From NCBI GenBank assembly GCA_900176545.1, contig FWXP01000006.1, positions 1 through 64,000 on the forward strand: DNA of 64,000 nt, written 5' to 3'. The notes below the pieces were generated by a model. The model did not search any database, was not told the DNA's origin, and was given only the letters and a program-made list of their open reading frames with translations. The translations under genes and the position numbers were made by a program. Shown piece by piece: positions 24,970-33,158 of this stretch (its first letter is position 1; the number at the start of each line of letters is the position of its first letter). Source of the stretch: Oscillospiraceae bacterium (lineage in GTDB: Bacteria > Bacillota > Clostridia > Saccharofermentanales > Saccharofermentanaceae).

Positions 24970-25644
24970 ATGAAGAATATGAAGTTTAAGCTTATGGTAG
25001 CGATCCTCTGCCTTGCAGTAGGATCCGCATTCACAGGTTGTAACGCTTCTTCTGTCGATAATACCGATGGAGCGTCGACAACGACCTCAGCTACAACTAC
25101 AACGGAAGCAACTACTACTACTGAGGAAGAGACTACTACTACCGAAGAGGAGACTGAAGCTGACGAGTCCGAGACAGAAGAGGATTCCACATTCCAGTAT
25201 CCTGAAGTATCTTCTGCTGACGACTTCGAGAACGAGGAAGTAGCCGCATTCGCGCAGGACTGTCTTGACCGTGACATAGCTGTCTATGCGGTAGATGCAG
25301 AGCAGTTCGATATAACCGTAGATCCCGATACTTATGTCGAGGGATTCTCGGGAATGGGCGGCAACATGGATCTGGAGTCTTCCGATGAGGATTCAGATTC
25401 TGAAGAGGTTAACTATGTGCTCGTACAGTGCGCACAGTTTACTTCTTACGAAGAGGCTCTCGCATATGTCGAGGAAATGATGGAACTGACATCTGACGAT
25501 GAGATCATGTTCGACACTGAAGAGACAGAAGACGGTTTTACATTCTTTACCGAGATCAACGATGAGACCGGTTCAGAGACCATCGAGGGCTCCGTATCAC
25601 CTGACGGAGTATTCTATGTAGAGGTTATCATCTCCGGATCTTAA
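24970..25644 (+). CDS. Lipoprotein with Thr/Glu-rich stalk (paralogue 1)
   Basis: The protein has 224 residues starting MKNMKFKLMVAIL, chosen because GGGAG lies six bases before this ATG. A signal peptide with lipobox AFTGC predicts lipid anchoring. A Thr/Glu-rich stretch (about 25-65) forms a spacer, and the C-terminal domain includes EGFSGMGGNMDLES and ends VSPDGVFYVEV. The next gene encodes a clear paralogue with the same three-part design, so the pair arose by tandem duplication. The role is unknown, and the acidity and stalk suggest a surface location. Confidence 0.8.
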   Translation: MKNMKFKLMVAILCLAVGSAFTGCNASSVDNTDGASTTTSATTTTEATTTTEEETTTTEEETEADESETEEDSTFQYPEVSSADDFENEEVAAFAQDCLDRDIAVYAVDAEQFDITVDPDTYVEGFSGMGGNMDLESSDEDSDSEEVNYVLVQCAQFTSYEEALAYVEEMMELTSDDEIMFDTEETEDGFTFFTEINDETGSETIEGSVSPDGVFYVEVIISGS

Positions 25645-25715
25645 GATACGGAGCGATAATATATATTTTATTCAGCGCTTTATAAAGCGCATCCACTAGG
25701 AAAAGGAGACAGGAT

Positions 25716-26405
25716 ATGAAAAACACAAAGTTAAAGATGATGGCAGTAGCTCTTTGCCTTACAGTAGGTTTTGCATTCGCAGGTTGTAGCTCTGAGACTT
25801 CCGAGACAACAAAGGAGAAGGAAGAGACAACAACAACAACTACTGAGGAGACAACGACCACAGAGGAAGAGACAACAACTACTGAGGAAGAGACTTTTGG
25901 TGACGAGTCCGAGGAGACATTGTCTTCTGAGGAGATCCAGGCTCAGATCGATGAGATCGTATCTTCCTTCGAGAATGAGACAGTTGCAGCTTATGCGCTT
26001 GATTGCTGCAACCGTGAGATCAGCGTCTTCCCCATCACACCCGATATGCTCTCTGACAGCGATCTTGATCCCGAAGACTTCGAGGAAGGTTTCTTCGGTA
26101 TGGGCGGCAACATGAGCTTTACTGCTACTGCTGACGATGAGGGTAACTCTGATGCTGATGCATCCGGTTCTAACTTCACAGTTGTTGAGTGCATCGCTTT
26201 CTCATCTTACGATGTAGCTGTATCTTATATCGATCAGGCTCTTCCTGATCTTGTAGGTGAAGAGGGTGTAGAGCTCGATGTCGAGGAGACAGACGAGGGA
26301 TATACATTCTCCGGTGAGGTAGAGGAGCACGGCGCTACATCTACTATCAGCGGCGTTGTTACACCTGACGGTGTTCTCTATCTTGAGGCTACAACAGTAG
26401 CTTGA
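25716..26405 (+). CDS. Lipoprotein with Thr/Glu-rich stalk (paralogue 2)
   Basis: This is a 229-residue protein starting MKNTKLKMMAVAL. The lipobox is AFAGC. A Thr/Glu repeat spacer covers about 30-60, and the C-terminal domain shares EEGFFGMGGNM, a Y-x-x-A-x-x-Y-I-x-x helix and an ending TPDGVLYLEA with the preceding lipoprotein. AAAAGGAG stands seven bases before the start. The 71-base gap between the paralogues contains no terminator, so they are probably co-transcribed. The start regions are nearly identical in codon choice, consistent with recent duplication. Function is unknown. Confidence 0.82.
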   Translation: MKNTKLKMMAVALCLTVGFAFAGCSSETSETTKEKEETTTTTTEETTTTEEETTTTEEETFGDESEETLSSEEIQAQIDEIVSSFENETVAAYALDCCNREISVFPITPDMLSDSDLDPEDFEEGFFGMGGNMSFTATADDEGNSDADASGSNFTVVECIAFSSYDVAVSYIDQALPDLVGEEGVELDVEETDEGYTFSGEVEEHGATSTISGVVTPDGVLYLEATTVA

Positions 26406-26443
26406 TCTTCGGATAAGAGCATAATATAAGTTAAGATCTTTAC

Positions 26444-26483
26444 ATATCCCGTTCCTGCTTCGGCCGGAGCGGGATATTGTTAT
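26444..26483 (+). terminator. Intrinsic terminator after the lipoprotein pair
   Basis: ATATCCCG (26444-26451) pairs with CGGGATAT (26470-26477) with further inner pairing, followed by TGTTATGT. The T tract is weak. Confidence 0.55.
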
Positions 26484-26553
26484 GTGTTCGAAATGCTCCG
26501 GCACACAAAACGGAACAAAAAAAGAGCAATCTGTGTGCCATTTCGCGCACTAT

Positions 26554-26617
26554 TTAACGAGTGTTAAGGCAACGTTAAGGTTCAGCGTTCTTGATGTTAA
26601 GGTCAGCACTTTATACT
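26554..26617 (+). promoter_or_regulatory. Direct-repeat box array and -10 upstream of a CPBP gene
   Basis: TTAA-containing boxes begin at 26554, 26564, 26575 and 26597. Three of them are GTTAAGG, spaced 11 and 22 bp, i.e. one and two helical turns. TATACT (26612-26617) follows ten bases after the last box, with no good -35. Direct repeats at 11-bp spacing are typical targets of OmpR/PhoB-type response regulators, such as the one encoded at 30734. Confidence 0.55.
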
Positions 26618-26653
26618 AAGCTCATAAAACAAGAACAAGTGAGGGACAGACAC

Positions 26654-27259
26654 ATGGCATCAATCATTATCAGCAGCGTAATTCAGGTAGCATTATTTAC
26701 ACTTATACCTTTTATCTGGTGGCTTATCACCGCAAGGAAGAAGATGAGCTTCTTCTCATGGATAGGACTTAAGAAGATAGAGGATGCCAAGGACAAGAAG
26801 ACTGCTCTTTGGACAGCAGTCACAGCAGTACTCTTCCTTGCAGTATCCGTATTGATCCTTACATCCCTGAAGGGAGTTGAGATGGCAACATCGGAGTTTG
26901 CGGGATTGGGAGCCAAGGCTATTCCTTCTATCCTTATCTATGCAGCTTTCCAGACAGCTCTTGCAGAAGAGATCGTATTCAGGGGATTCCTTCTTAAGAG
27001 GATCTCAAATAAGTTCGGCTTTGCAGCAGGCAATACCATTCAGGCAGTGATCTTCGGACTCATGCACGGCATAATGTTCTTCTCAGCAGTAGATCCTCTT
27101 AAGGCAACACTTATCACAGCATTTACAGGAGCTATCGGATGGGCAATGGGCTTCATTAACGAGAAGAAGGCAGGCGGATCACTTATTCCTTCATGGACGA
27201 TCCACACATGTGCAAATATCTTCTCCGGACTTTGCGCAGCATTTATGCTCTTTGCTTGA
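26654..27259 (+). CDS. CPBP family intramembrane metalloprotease (short)
   Basis: The protein has 201 residues, starting MASIIISSVIQVA at an ATG eight bases after GAGGGA. Five or six hydrophobic segments are visible. Catalytic motifs are present: LAEEIVFRGFLL (EExxxR) near residue 105, VIFGLMHGIMF and a C-terminal WTIHTCANI. It belongs to the same family as the genes at 19997 and 42237 but is not a close copy of either. Its promoter region carries a direct-repeat box array suggesting control by an OmpR-type regulator. The substrate is unknown. Confidence 0.85.
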   Translation: MASIIISSVIQVALFTLIPFIWWLITARKKMSFFSWIGLKKIEDAKDKKTALWTAVTAVLFLAVSVLILTSLKGVEMATSEFAGLGAKAIPSILIYAAFQTALAEEIVFRGFLLKRISNKFGFAAGNTIQAVIFGLMHGIMFFSAVDPLKATLITAFTGAIGWAMGFINEKKAGGSLIPSWTIHTCANIFSGLCAAFMLFA

Positions 27260-27282
27260 GAATATAAGGGATAACACATGAG

Positions 27283-27316
27283 AAAAGCCTGCGAAGCATT
27301 ATCTTCGCAGGCTTTT
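27283..27316. terminator. Bidirectional intrinsic terminator
   Basis: A perfect 14-base inverted repeat (AAAAGCCTGCGAAG and its complement) with a six-base loop gives a T tract in both directions. It serves the convergent CPBP and xylanase genes. Confidence 0.9.
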
Positions 27317-27343
27317 CAAAGGTATTGGATAAGAAGTTATCGT

Positions 27344-28534
27344 TTACTTTAAGGACACCTTCATGTTGATGCCGCTGTCGGAAGTGATACTGTAATCACC
27401 CTTAAATCCTTCGAATTCGATATAGCCTTCGCTGTCGGTAATAAGGGTTATATCAGTCTCCCACTCGCCGTGGATGAGGCTCATGAGCTTCTCATAAGAA
27501 GGCTTGGTGGAATTATCTGCTCTGACGACACCTGAAGGAGCGTGGAGCCAGCAGTCATCCGTATAGTCCCAGGTGGTTATGGCCTGAACATTCTTATCTT
27601 CGAAGAGGATCGTATACATCTCAGCTATCTCTCTTGCCTGACGCTCTTCACCCTCGGGTGTAGAAGGCCACGTCTCTACCTGCCAGTCATTAAGGTCTTC
27701 GATATATGCCGGCATGATGTCACCGGAGATAAGAGTATTCTCTGTGAAGTGGATGGGAAGTCCGAACCTTCCGAATCTCTCCAGTACGTCGTAGAGCTTG
27801 TCCTTGCCCCAGTATCCCTGGTGCTGGTGAGACTGGATACCGATGGCGGAAGGGACTACTCCTGCATCCAGGATGCGGTCCAAGAGCTCTTCGTATGCCT
27901 TGCTCGTATTAAAGTCATTGATAAGAAGAGTGGCATCGGGGTTCATCTGACGGGCTTCGTCAAATACTGCCTTGACGAGGCCTACCTGTCCCTTCATGTT
28001 GCAGATCCTGGTGATCGCATTGTCGTACTTATCGAATACGGGCATTATGACTACTTCATTGATCACATCCCACATATCGATCTTGCCCTTGAAGGCGGTG
28101 ACGTCCCTGTCGATACGCTGAAGCTGCTTCTTAAGGATCGTCTCGTTGTCGTATTCCATGAGCCAGTCAGCGCAGGCGGTATGCCAGCAGAGGGGGTGTC
28201 CCTTGACCTTCTTGCCGTTGGCGATCAGCCATTCGGCTGCCTGCATGAGGAGATCTTCGGAGGGTTGTCCCTCGACACGCTCGTAGTTGCCCCAGTAGAA
28301 GGGAAGAGTTCCGAAGTTAAAGAGCTTTGCCCACTTCTCCATACGCTCCCGGCACTTTGTCCTTATAGCTTCGTCAGGGGCTGCGAACATCCCTACCGAG
28401 TCAAAGGCACCGCATCCGAATAAGAATTCGGAGGAAGTCTGCTTGACTCGCACCTGTACTCCTGCGGCGATGCTTCCGTCAGGCTTTTTGATCTGCACGC
28501 GGGTCCCCGCTTTTCTGTGAGAAAGGTCGTTCAT
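27344..28534 (-). CDS. GH10 endo-1,4-beta-xylanase, apparently cytoplasmic
   Basis: The 396-residue protein has the GH10 barrel motifs in order: VKGHPLCWH, WDVINEVV with the acid/base Glu, LLINDFNT, IGIQSHQH and HFTENTLIS with the nucleophile Glu, then TWDYTDDCW. It hydrolyses internal beta-1,4-xylosidic bonds. No signal peptide precedes the domain (it starts MNDLSHRKAGTRVQIKKPDG), so it should act inside the cell on imported xylo-oligosaccharides. The last 40 residues form a small beta-rich extension. GGGGGA lies five bases before the start. It is a lone gene with its own terminator. Confidence 0.9.
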   Translation of the reverse strand: MNDLSHRKAGTRVQIKKPDGSIAAGVQVRVKQTSSEFLFGCGAFDSVGMFAAPDEAIRTKCRERMEKWAKLFNFGTLPFYWGNYERVEGQPSEDLLMQAAEWLIANGKKVKGHPLCWHTACADWLMEYDNETILKKQLQRIDRDVTAFKGKIDMWDVINEVVIMPVFDKYDNAITRICNMKGQVGLVKAVFDEARQMNPDATLLINDFNTSKAYEELLDRILDAGVVPSAIGIQSHQHQGYWGKDKLYDVLERFGRFGLPIHFTENTLISGDIMPAYIEDLNDWQVETWPSTPEGEERQAREIAEMYTILFEDKNVQAITTWDYTDDCWLHAPSGVVRADNSTKPSYEKLMSLIHGEWETDITLITDSEGYIEFEGFKGDYSITSDSGINMKVSLK

Positions 28535-28651
28535 CTCTTGTCCCCCTTAACGTTCGATATGTGCTCATTGTAGCAGAGAAGAGGGAGCATTCATTGGACA
28601 TATCATCCTATAAAAGTTATATTAATAGACAAATAGTTCTAACTTTGTCGG

Positions 28652-30076
28652 ATGAAGAGGAGTATGGATAGATTAGGTGATTTTGTCACGGGGCGTAAGC
28701 AGGTCTATGAAGAAGGCAGAGTAAGGCTGTCTCCCGCTTATGTCGTCCCCTTGAGCTTTCTTTTTGTAATTATATTGGGAACGATACTTCTGATGCTTCC
28801 TTTCGCTTCGGCTTCAGGCGAGATGACGGATCCCGTTACGGCGCTTTTTACGGCGACTACGTCGACTTGCGTTACGGGTCTTGTTGTAGAGGATACATAT
28901 GCTTACTGGTCTCTTGCGGGGCAGATAATAATACTTATCCTTATACAGCTTGGCGGTCTGGGTATCATTTCGTTCACGTCCATGGTGCTCTTAGCTTCTC
29001 ATAAGAAGTTCTCTTTGCAGGATCGAAAGCTCCTTATAGACGCCATGAACCTTGATATGGGACACGGACTTTTGTCGTTCCTCGTAAAGGTATTTAAGTG
29101 GACTTTTATCGTAGAGGGTTTAGGCGCCTGTCTTTATTCGATAGAATTCATCCCGCGATACGGCATCATAAACGGCATCTGGTATTCTGTATTTACAGCC
29201 ATATCCGCTTTCTGTAATGCCGGTATAGACATACTGGGTCCTGATTCGCTTATAAGCTTCAATAAGGATTCAGGCGTTCTTTTTATTACCATGTTCCTCA
29301 TCATCATGGGCGGTCTCGGCTACGTCGTATGGTTCGATGTATCCCGCGCAGTAAAACTCGGAATAAAGAACCGTTATACTCCCATGCAGACCATAAAGAG
29401 GTTCGGAGTACATACGAAGCTCGTTCTTTTCCTTACATTTGTCCTTATCGCAGTCGGTATGCTTATAGTATTCCCGGCGGAATATAATAATCCCGGAACC
29501 ATGGCGGATATGGGGCTTAAGGATAAGATCGTCAACAGCCTGTTCCAGTCAGTCACGTTCAGGACAGCAGGATTTGCCGCAGTCCCTCAGCAGGAATTGA
29601 ATTCCGTATCAGTCCTTATAGGTTATGTCCTGATGCTTATCGGAGGATCCCCCATAGGTACTGCGGGCGGCGTTAAGACAGTTACGTTCTTTATCGTAGT
29701 TATGAATGTAGTAGTCTTCATGAGAGGTCAGAAGGAAGCTATAGTATTTAAGTCCAGGATCACCGAGGAGCTTATGCGTAAGGCGGCAGCTATCCTCACT
29801 GTAAGTATCGCGGTAGCATTTACGGGCACGCTCTTTATCCTTCTTACCAATAATGTCAACATGGAGGATTCGCTCTTTGAAGTCATAAGCGCGGTAGCTA
29901 CGGTAGGATTATCGAGAGCCGTTACACCGACGCTTAACGTCTTCGGAAGGATAGTCATCATATGCGTGATGTACTTAGGAAGGATCGGTCCTATCTCGCT
30001 CGTTCTGTTCTTCGCGGGCAAGCAGTCCGGCAAGGACAGGATCGAATATGCTGAAGGCAAATTCTATGTAGGTTAA
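28652..30076 (+). CDS. ktrB: Potassium uptake protein, TrkH/KtrB family
   Basis: This is a 474-residue membrane protein with about ten hydrophobic segments. The four pore loops of the Ktr/Trk channel family are visible: TSTCVTGLVV, AISAFCNAGIDI, TFRTAGFAAV and VATVGLSRAVTP, each with the conserved selectivity Gly. It imports potassium, usually sodium-dependent, together with a cytoplasmic RCK ring. The partner ktrA gene follows 13 bases later. The start is uncertain: the first ATG has no clear binding site, and an ATG at 28664 lies too close to AGAGGAG. KtrB rather than TrkH is preferred from the length and single-RCK partner. Confidence 0.9.
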   Translation: MKRSMDRLGDFVTGRKQVYEEGRVRLSPAYVVPLSFLFVIILGTILLMLPFASASGEMTDPVTALFTATTSTCVTGLVVEDTYAYWSLAGQIIILILIQLGGLGIISFTSMVLLASHKKFSLQDRKLLIDAMNLDMGHGLLSFLVKVFKWTFIVEGLGACLYSIEFIPRYGIINGIWYSVFTAISAFCNAGIDILGPDSLISFNKDSGVLFITMFLIIMGGLGYVVWFDVSRAVKLGIKNRYTPMQTIKRFGVHTKLVLFLTFVLIAVGMLIVFPAEYNNPGTMADMGLKDKIVNSLFQSVTFRTAGFAAVPQQELNSVSVLIGYVLMLIGGSPIGTAGGVKTVTFFIVVMNVVVFMRGQKEAIVFKSRITEELMRKAAAILTVSIAVAFTGTLFILLTNNVNMEDSLFEVISAVATVGLSRAVTPTLNVFGRIVIICVMYLGRIGPISLVLFFAGKQSGKDRIEYAEGKFYVG

Positions 30077-30089
30077 GGAGAGAAGATAA

Positions 30090-30734
30090 ATGAGCATTTC
30101 AATCGCAGTTTTAGGACTTGGAAAGTACGGCAGAAGCCTTGCAGAGAGCATGTATGCATTAGGCGCGGACGTTATGGTGGTAGATGCCAACGAGAATCTT
30201 ATAAACGACTTCTCGTCGAAGTCCACGGTAGCAATATGTGCAGACCTCGGTAACGAGGAGGAAGTAAAGGAGCTGGGCCTTGGCAACATGGATATCGTAT
30301 GTACGGCCATGGGTTCCAACCTCGCGGCATCTATCCTCTCCGTATCCATCGCAAAGGATCAGGGGGTGCCTTTCGTTATAGCGAAGTCGGGCTCTCCCAG
30401 GATGGCGTCTATCCTCAAGAAGGTAGGCGTAGATAAGGTAGTAGACCCCGAGAACGAGAACGGACAGAGATCTGCAAGGATACTGGCTTCTTCCTCCGTT
30501 CTTGACTTCTTCGACGTAGACGGCAACCTTTGCATGGTAGAGATAAAACCCAAGAAGAAGTGGCTCAATAAGAGCCTTGCAGAGCTCAATATCCGTAAGG
30601 AAAACAACATCAACGTTGTAGGAATGAAGAGCAAGAGCGACAAGTGGTCCTTCGCGGATCCTCATCGTCCTATAACGGAATCAACGACTCTTCTTGTAGT
30701 AATGGAGAAGAAGGCTCTTAAGGACTTCCAGTAA
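30090..30734 (+). CDS. ktrA: Potassium uptake regulatory subunit, TrkA/KtrA family
   Basis: The 214-residue protein has an N-terminal Rossmann RCK_N domain (AVLGLGKYGRSLAESM, then VVDANENLI) and a C-terminal RCK_C domain from about 140 (LAELNIRKENNINVVGMKS). It forms a nucleotide-binding octameric ring that gates the KtrB channel. AAGGAGAG precedes the ATG. Its stop codon shares a base with the start of the response regulator gene (TAATG), so the regulator is translated by coupling with potassium transport genes. That is an informative link between potassium uptake and signalling. Confidence 0.92.
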   Translation: MSISIAVLGLGKYGRSLAESMYALGADVMVVDANENLINDFSSKSTVAICADLGNEEEVKELGLGNMDIVCTAMGSNLAASILSVSIAKDQGVPFVIAKSGSPRMASILKKVGVDKVVDPENENGQRSARILASSSVLDFFDVDGNLCMVEIKPKKKWLNKSLAELNIRKENNINVVGMKSKSDKWSFADPHRPITESTTLLVVMEKKALKDFQ

Positions 30735-31417
30735 TGTCGAAGATCTTAGTAGTAGAAGACGAGAAGGAGATAAATAAGCTCGTATCAGATTTCCTTCAGG
30801 AGAACGGACATGAGGTCATATCTCTTTACGATGGCCTTAAGGCATGCGAGACTGTGGAGAAGGAAGGTATAGAGCTTGTCCTCCTCGACCTTATGCTACC
30901 TTACAGGAACGGCGATATGGTCCTTTCCGACATACGAAAGAAGTCTACCGTACCCGTCATCGTAGTCTCTGCCAAGGAGACCACGCAGAATAAGATCGAT
31001 CTTCTTCGCCTGGGTGCCGACGACTACATAACGAAGCCTTTCGACATGGAGGAGATGCTTGCCAGGATCGAGAGCAACATAAGAAGGAACAGCTTCGGAA
31101 GCAAAGCGGAAGAGAAGCTGGAATATAACGGCCTTATACTGTCCTCGGAGGATCTCACGGCTTCCCTTGAAGGTCAGGAACTCTCGCTCACGGCAAAGGA
31201 ATTCAAGATACTGGAACTTCTCCTTAAGTATCCCGAGAAAGTCTTCTCCAAGGCCAACCTCTTTGAGAGCGTATGGGGAGAGGAATACATAACGGAAGAT
31301 AATGCCCTTAATGTGCATATCAGCAACCTTCGCGCCAAGCTCAAGAACATAAGCCCCGCCAAGGACTTCATAGATACGGTCTGGGGCATCGGTTTCCGCC
31401 TTCATAAAGAGGGATAA
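30734..31417 (+). CDS. Response regulator, OmpR/PhoB family
   Basis: This is a 227-residue protein. The receiver domain has the acidic pocket (VVEDE), phospho-acceptor Asp in VLLDLMLP and the Lys in ITKPFD. The C-terminal winged helix (KEFKILELLLKYPEKVFSKANLFESVWG ... NVHISNLRAKL) is of the OmpR type. Its start overlaps the ktrA stop by one base. The matching kinase is probably the one at 33933, separated by an ABC transporter. TTAA-type boxes just downstream, before the ABC ATPase gene, could be its own targets. Confidence 0.93.
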   Translation: MSKILVVEDEKEINKLVSDFLQENGHEVISLYDGLKACETVEKEGIELVLLDLMLPYRNGDMVLSDIRKKSTVPVIVVSAKETTQNKIDLLRLGADDYITKPFDMEEMLARIESNIRRNSFGSKAEEKLEYNGLILSSEDLTASLEGQELSLTAKEFKILELLLKYPEKVFSKANLFESVWGEEYITEDNALNVHISNLRAKLKNISPAKDFIDTVWGIGFRLHKEG

Positions 31418-31427
31418 GGGTATTTCT

Positions 31428-31510
31428 TTAGGACTTTAAGCTCATCTTTAATCTTTCCTTAGACTTTTTGCTGCCTCGAAAAGCATTTCTTTAAAGTTGT
31501 TTTCTATACT
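31428..31510 (+). promoter_or_regulatory. Candidate response-regulator boxes before the ABC transporter genes
   Basis: TTAGG, TTAAG, TTAAT and TTAGA begin at 31428, 31436, 31448 and 31459 (spacings 8, 12 and 11). A TATACT -10 sits at 31505 without a matching -35. The design fits an activator-dependent promoter for the transporter operon, possibly served by the regulator encoded just upstream. Confidence 0.4.
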
Positions 31511-31546
31511 GATATCGTAAACGAAAAGGGAAAAGGAGATAGACAC

Positions 31547-32470
31547 ATGGATTCGATAATACTTGAAGCTAAAGGGATAACAAAGAAGTATCGACAGACA
31601 TTGGCCCTCGACAACGTGGAATTAAAGCTTCAAAAGGGAAAGATATACGGCTTCATAGGCCAGAACGGAGCAGGTAAGACCACCTTCCTTCGAATGGTAA
31701 CGGGACTTGCATTCCCCACGGGCGGCGAGCTCGCCTTATGGGGCAAGACCGGTGAGAAGGAACTGCAGGAGCAGAGAAAGAGGATAGGCTGCATCATCGA
31801 AGGTCCTGCGCTCTATCCCTCAATGACGGCTTACCAGAATCTTGAAGTACAGCGCCTTCAAAGGGGGATCCCCGATAAGGGCATCATCGATAAGACCTTA
31901 AAGATGGTAGGACTTGCTGATACAGCCAGGAAGAAGGTAAGGAACTTCTCGCTGGGCATGAAGCAGAGACTCGGTATTGCTATCGCACTTCTTAATACCC
32001 CTGAGTTCCTTATATTGGATGAGCCTATAAACGGACTCGATCCCCAGGGTATCGTAGACGTAAGAAATCTCATCAAGAGCCTTAATAAGGAATACGGCAT
32101 GACCATCATCATCTCAAGCCACATCCTGGAGGAGCTCTACAATACCGCTACGGACTTTATCCTTATAGATCACGGAAGGATCATCGAGGAACTCTCGGAG
32201 GCAGAGCTCAACGAGAAGTGCAAGCAGCACATCGCCATCAAGGCTACTGATACGAATAAGGCCATCATGGTCCTGGAGGAGAAGCTCCATACGGATAAGT
32301 TCAAGGTAATGCCCGACAACACCATTCAGCTCTATGACTTTCTGAACGATACCGAGAAGGTAGCGGTAGAACTGGCACAGAGCGGAGTCATCGTCACGGG
32401 CCTGACGGTAACGGGAGACACATTAGAGCAGTATTTCCTCGACAAGATCGGGGGTGGAAAACGTGACTAA
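31547..32470 (+). CDS. ABC transporter ATP-binding protein (BcrA/lantibiotic-immunity type)
   Basis: This 307-residue protein has Walker A IGQNGAGKTTF, Q-loop region, signature FSLGMKQRLGIA, Walker B FLILDEPINGLDP and switch His in ISSHILEEL. The length and C-terminal extension match ATPases of BcrAB-type exporters that give resistance to peptide antibiotics. It pairs with the two permeases that follow. AAAAGGAG stands eight bases before the start. It overlaps the next gene by several bases. Control by the adjacent two-component system is likely from gene order. The cargo is not known. Confidence 0.92.
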   Translation: MDSIILEAKGITKKYRQTLALDNVELKLQKGKIYGFIGQNGAGKTTFLRMVTGLAFPTGGELALWGKTGEKELQEQRKRIGCIIEGPALYPSMTAYQNLEVQRLQRGIPDKGIIDKTLKMVGLADTARKKVRNFSLGMKQRLGIAIALLNTPEFLILDEPINGLDPQGIVDVRNLIKSLNKEYGMTIIISSHILEELYNTATDFILIDHGRIIEELSEAELNEKCKQHIAIKATDTNKAIMVLEEKLHTDKFKVMPDNTIQLYDFLNDTEKVAVELAQSGVIVTGLTVTGDTLEQYFLDKIGGGKRD

Positions 32471-33143
32471 GCTTATAAGAGCTGAGGTCTACAAGCTCAC
32501 TCACAGTCTGTATCCGTGGGGGATATGGCTTGCATATCTGGCGTTTTCCGCCGTGCTGGTCAGGGATCATACAGGAGAGTTCACTTATCTGAGATCCGCA
32601 CTCTATCCCATCACATTCCTGCAATTTCTTATAGTCGGTATTGCAGCCGTTTGCATTGGAAATGAGTTCAATAACAGAGTCATACAGGGATATGTCAGTT
32701 CGGGCCACAGCAGGGCAGCGGTCTTTTGTGCCAAGAGCCTCATCTACTCAGTAAGTGCTCTTATGATCAACGAACTGACACTTCTGTTCTTTGGTATTCA
32801 GGGGTGGATGGTAAGTGGTGAGAGCATCGATGCAGGACTGATGATCAGACTGGCTCCGTCACTTCTGGCAATGAACATGGTTCCGATGTTTGTCGCTTTC
32901 CTTACTAAGAGTTCCGGTAAGGCCATGGGATTCGGATTTCTTGCATATGCACTTCAGGTGGCATCGCTGAACACTCCCGGTATTACCGAGAGGGCTGTCT
33001 ACCTGCCTTACGGCCATATGTTCATAGCTTTCAGGGACGGAGCATTCAGTCACTATCCGGTGATCCTTGCCGTAGATATCGTCTGGAGCCTGGTATTTCT
33101 TACCGGATCATATCTGGCATTCCGCCGCAGTGATCTGAAATGA
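32463..33143 (+). CDS. ABC-2 type permease, first subunit
   Basis: The protein has 226 residues with six hydrophobic segments. I prefer the GTG at 32463, which overlaps the end of the ATPase gene and has GGGGG about eight bases before it; a GTG nine bases earlier sits inside that tract. MTKLIRAEVYKLTHS is typical for lantibiotic-immunity permeases (an N-terminal E-x-x-K-L-x-x motif). It resembles the following permease in pattern, including GNEFNNRVIQGYVSSGHSR, so the two probably form a heterodimer in the membrane. Confidence 0.85.
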   Translation: MTKLIRAEVYKLTHSLYPWGIWLAYLAFSAVLVRDHTGEFTYLRSALYPITFLQFLIVGIAAVCIGNEFNNRVIQGYVSSGHSRAAVFCAKSLIYSVSALMINELTLLFFGIQGWMVSGESIDAGLMIRLAPSLLAMNMVPMFVAFLTKSSGKAMGFGFLAYALQVASLNTPGITERAVYLPYGHMFIAFRDGAFSHYPVILAVDIVWSLVFLTGSYLAFRRSDLK

Positions 33144-33158
33144 TGTGGAGGTAATAAA

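Noticed and set aside
27542-28423. 293-codon plus-strand frame opposite the xylanase gene
   Set aside because: Antisense to a complete GH10 domain with catalytic residues in order; no binding site and no recognisable domain.
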